DNA of 5,654 bases from Paludibacter sp. (lineage in GTDB: Bacteria > Bacteroidota > Bacteroidia > Bacteroidales > Paludibacteraceae): assembly GCA_031284665.1 (NCBI GenBank), contig JAITXR010000105.1, forward strand, positions 1 through 5,654, given 5' to 3'. A program made the position numbers and the translations under genes. The notes under the pieces were generated by a model. It did no database searches. It was not told where the DNA came from and was given only the letters and a program-made list of their open reading frames with translations. Below are positions 4,819 through 5,654 of the stretch, piece after piece; the stretch's first letter is position 1; each line of letters starts with the position of its first letter.

Positions 4819-5654
4819 ATGAACAACGCTAAAAAATACGATTTTCTATCCTCACTCAAATCAATCGAAACAGAAAACATTCTCGACCGATTGTTTTATC
4901 GCCCAATCGGCTATCAAATTGCTCTGTTTTTTACCAAAACACGCATTACGCCAAATATGATAACAATCGTTTCGATTTTTACCGGCATAGGCGCAGGTTT
5001 GTTTTTTTATCCAACAGACATTTGGCTTAATGTTGTCGGAATTTTGCTGCTAATTTTGTCGAACATACTCGATTGTGTTGACGGACAATTAGCCCGCTTG
5101 ACCGGCATAAAATCGGAAGTAGGGCGAATACTCGATGGAGTAGCCGGCGACTTGTGGTTTCTGTCAATTTATGTTTGTATCGCCTTACGCATATCGCCGG
5201 AATTTGGCGCAGGATGGGCGTGGACACTTGCGGCTTTGGCAGGCGCATCGAATTTAATACAAGCAAATATTACCGATTATTACAAAACTTTGCACCTGTA
5301 TTTTATCAGTATAAAAAAAGGCGCGGAATTTTTGTCGGTTGACAAAGTGCTGACAAAATACAATCAAATGTCGCGCGGGATTAACAAAGGACTTTTCTGG
5401 CTATACCTTTATTATACCATTTTGCAGACAAAAATCACACCGCAACTGCAAAAACTGCTGGCAAACTTAAAAGCCAAATATGGCGAAGATATTCCCGAAG
5501 ATGTGCGTTTGCGTCTGCGCAAAAAAAACCTTGAGACAATGCCGTTTATCAATTTAACAACATTTAATGGCAGGTCGATACCGATGATTATTTCGCTTTG
5601 TATCGGTATGCCTTGGATTTATTTGCTTTACGAAATTGTAGTGCTGAACATCAT
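4819..5654 (+). CDS. CDP-alcohol phosphatidyltransferase, N-terminal 278 residues
   Basis: The frame opens at ATG 4819 after an A-rich leader and is still open at the window end, so the C-terminus is missing. The enzyme is an integral membrane protein that moves a phospho-alcohol from a CDP-alcohol to a lipid acceptor, releasing CMP. The signature lies at residues 85-111: D85-xx-D88-G89-xx-A92-R93-x8-G102-xxx-D106, then GVAGD. The final Asp is at 111, one position later than the canonical D-xxx-D; position 110 is Gly. Upstream, ILDRLFYRPIGYQIA (21-35) and ITPNMITIVSIFTGIGAG (43-60) lead into the first helices. Hydrophobic segments lie near 46-64, 69-84, 112-123, 134-147, 191-201 and 255-275. 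A charged, mostly non-membrane stretch at about 154-245 makes it larger than the compact family of roughly 200 residues. From memory the overall form resembles a Bacteroidota subfamily. It is the last visible gene of the operon and the likely consumer of the CDP-alcohol. Confidence 0.9.
   Translation, partial: MNNAKKYDFLSSLKSIETENILDRLFYRPIGYQIALFFTKTRITPNMITIVSIFTGIGAGLFFYPTDIWLNVVGILLLILSNILDCVDGQLARLTGIKSEVGRILDGVAGDLWFLSIYVCIALRISPEFGAGWAWTLAALAGASNLIQANITDYYKTLHLYFISIKKGAEFLSVDKVLTKYNQMSRGINKGLFWLYLYYTILQTKITPQLQKLLANLKAKYGEDIPEDVRLRLRKKNLETMPFINLTTFNGRSIPMIISLCIGMPWIYLLYEIVVLNI

Noticed and set aside
5027..5342. Short open frames of 79 codons (-) and 62 codons (+) within the phosphatidyltransferase gene
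   Set aside because: They overlap the signature region of the real gene in other frames and show no domain or start signal of their own.

Overview
The window looks like a chromosomal segment from a member of the Bacteroidota, most likely Bacteroidales or a near relative. Four things suggest this. The DNA is AT-rich. Start codons follow A-rich leaders without Shine-Dalgarno sequences. The intergenic regions contain TAnnTTTG boxes, the -7 element of the Bacteroidota housekeeping sigma factor. The proteins (bacterial alpha-2-macroglobulin, DnaN ending in LLMPMLLND, a GtrA-like protein, a CDP-alcohol phosphatidyltransferase with GRILDGVAGD) have a Bacteroidota flavour. The genus cannot be fixed from the sequence alone.

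Layout. Bases 1-534 (+) are the 3' end of a large alpha-2-macroglobulin-family gene. It converges on a minus-strand group, with a strong hairpin terminator at 554-586 between them. In transcription order the minus-strand group is a GtrA-like membrane protein (3454-2837), the DNA polymerase III sliding clamp dnaN (2766-1630) and a DEDDh 3'-5' exonuclease with an ExoX-type C-terminal domain (1381-623). The 248-base gap between dnaN and the exonuclease holds a 155-base nested inverted repeat (1444-1598), built from four copies of a small hairpin unit, GTNCCGT(T)AGGNAC. It is the most unexplained structure in the window.

From about 3455 to 3554 lies a compact divergent promoter region. To its right a plus-strand operon encodes a TagD-like cytidylyltransferase (3555-4007), a short-chain dehydrogenase/reductase (4051-4779) and a CDP-alcohol phosphatidyltransferase (4819 to beyond the window end).

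How the genes fit together. The clamp and exonuclease serve DNA replication or repair. The plus-strand operon reads as a small pathway: a reductase that could prepare a polyol or another precursor, a cytidylyltransferase that makes CDP-alcohol, and a membrane enzyme that transfers the phospho-alcohol to a lipid acceptor. The divergent GtrA-like protein is a plausible but unproven lipid-linked transport partner. Both CDP-handling enzymes depart from their textbook signatures (HYNH instead of HxGH; the last Asp of the CDP-alcohol motif displaced by one residue), so the actual alcohol should not be assumed to be glycerol. No mobile-element genes, CRISPR arrays, tRNAs or rRNAs were seen, and no gene-free stretch exceeds 300 bases.
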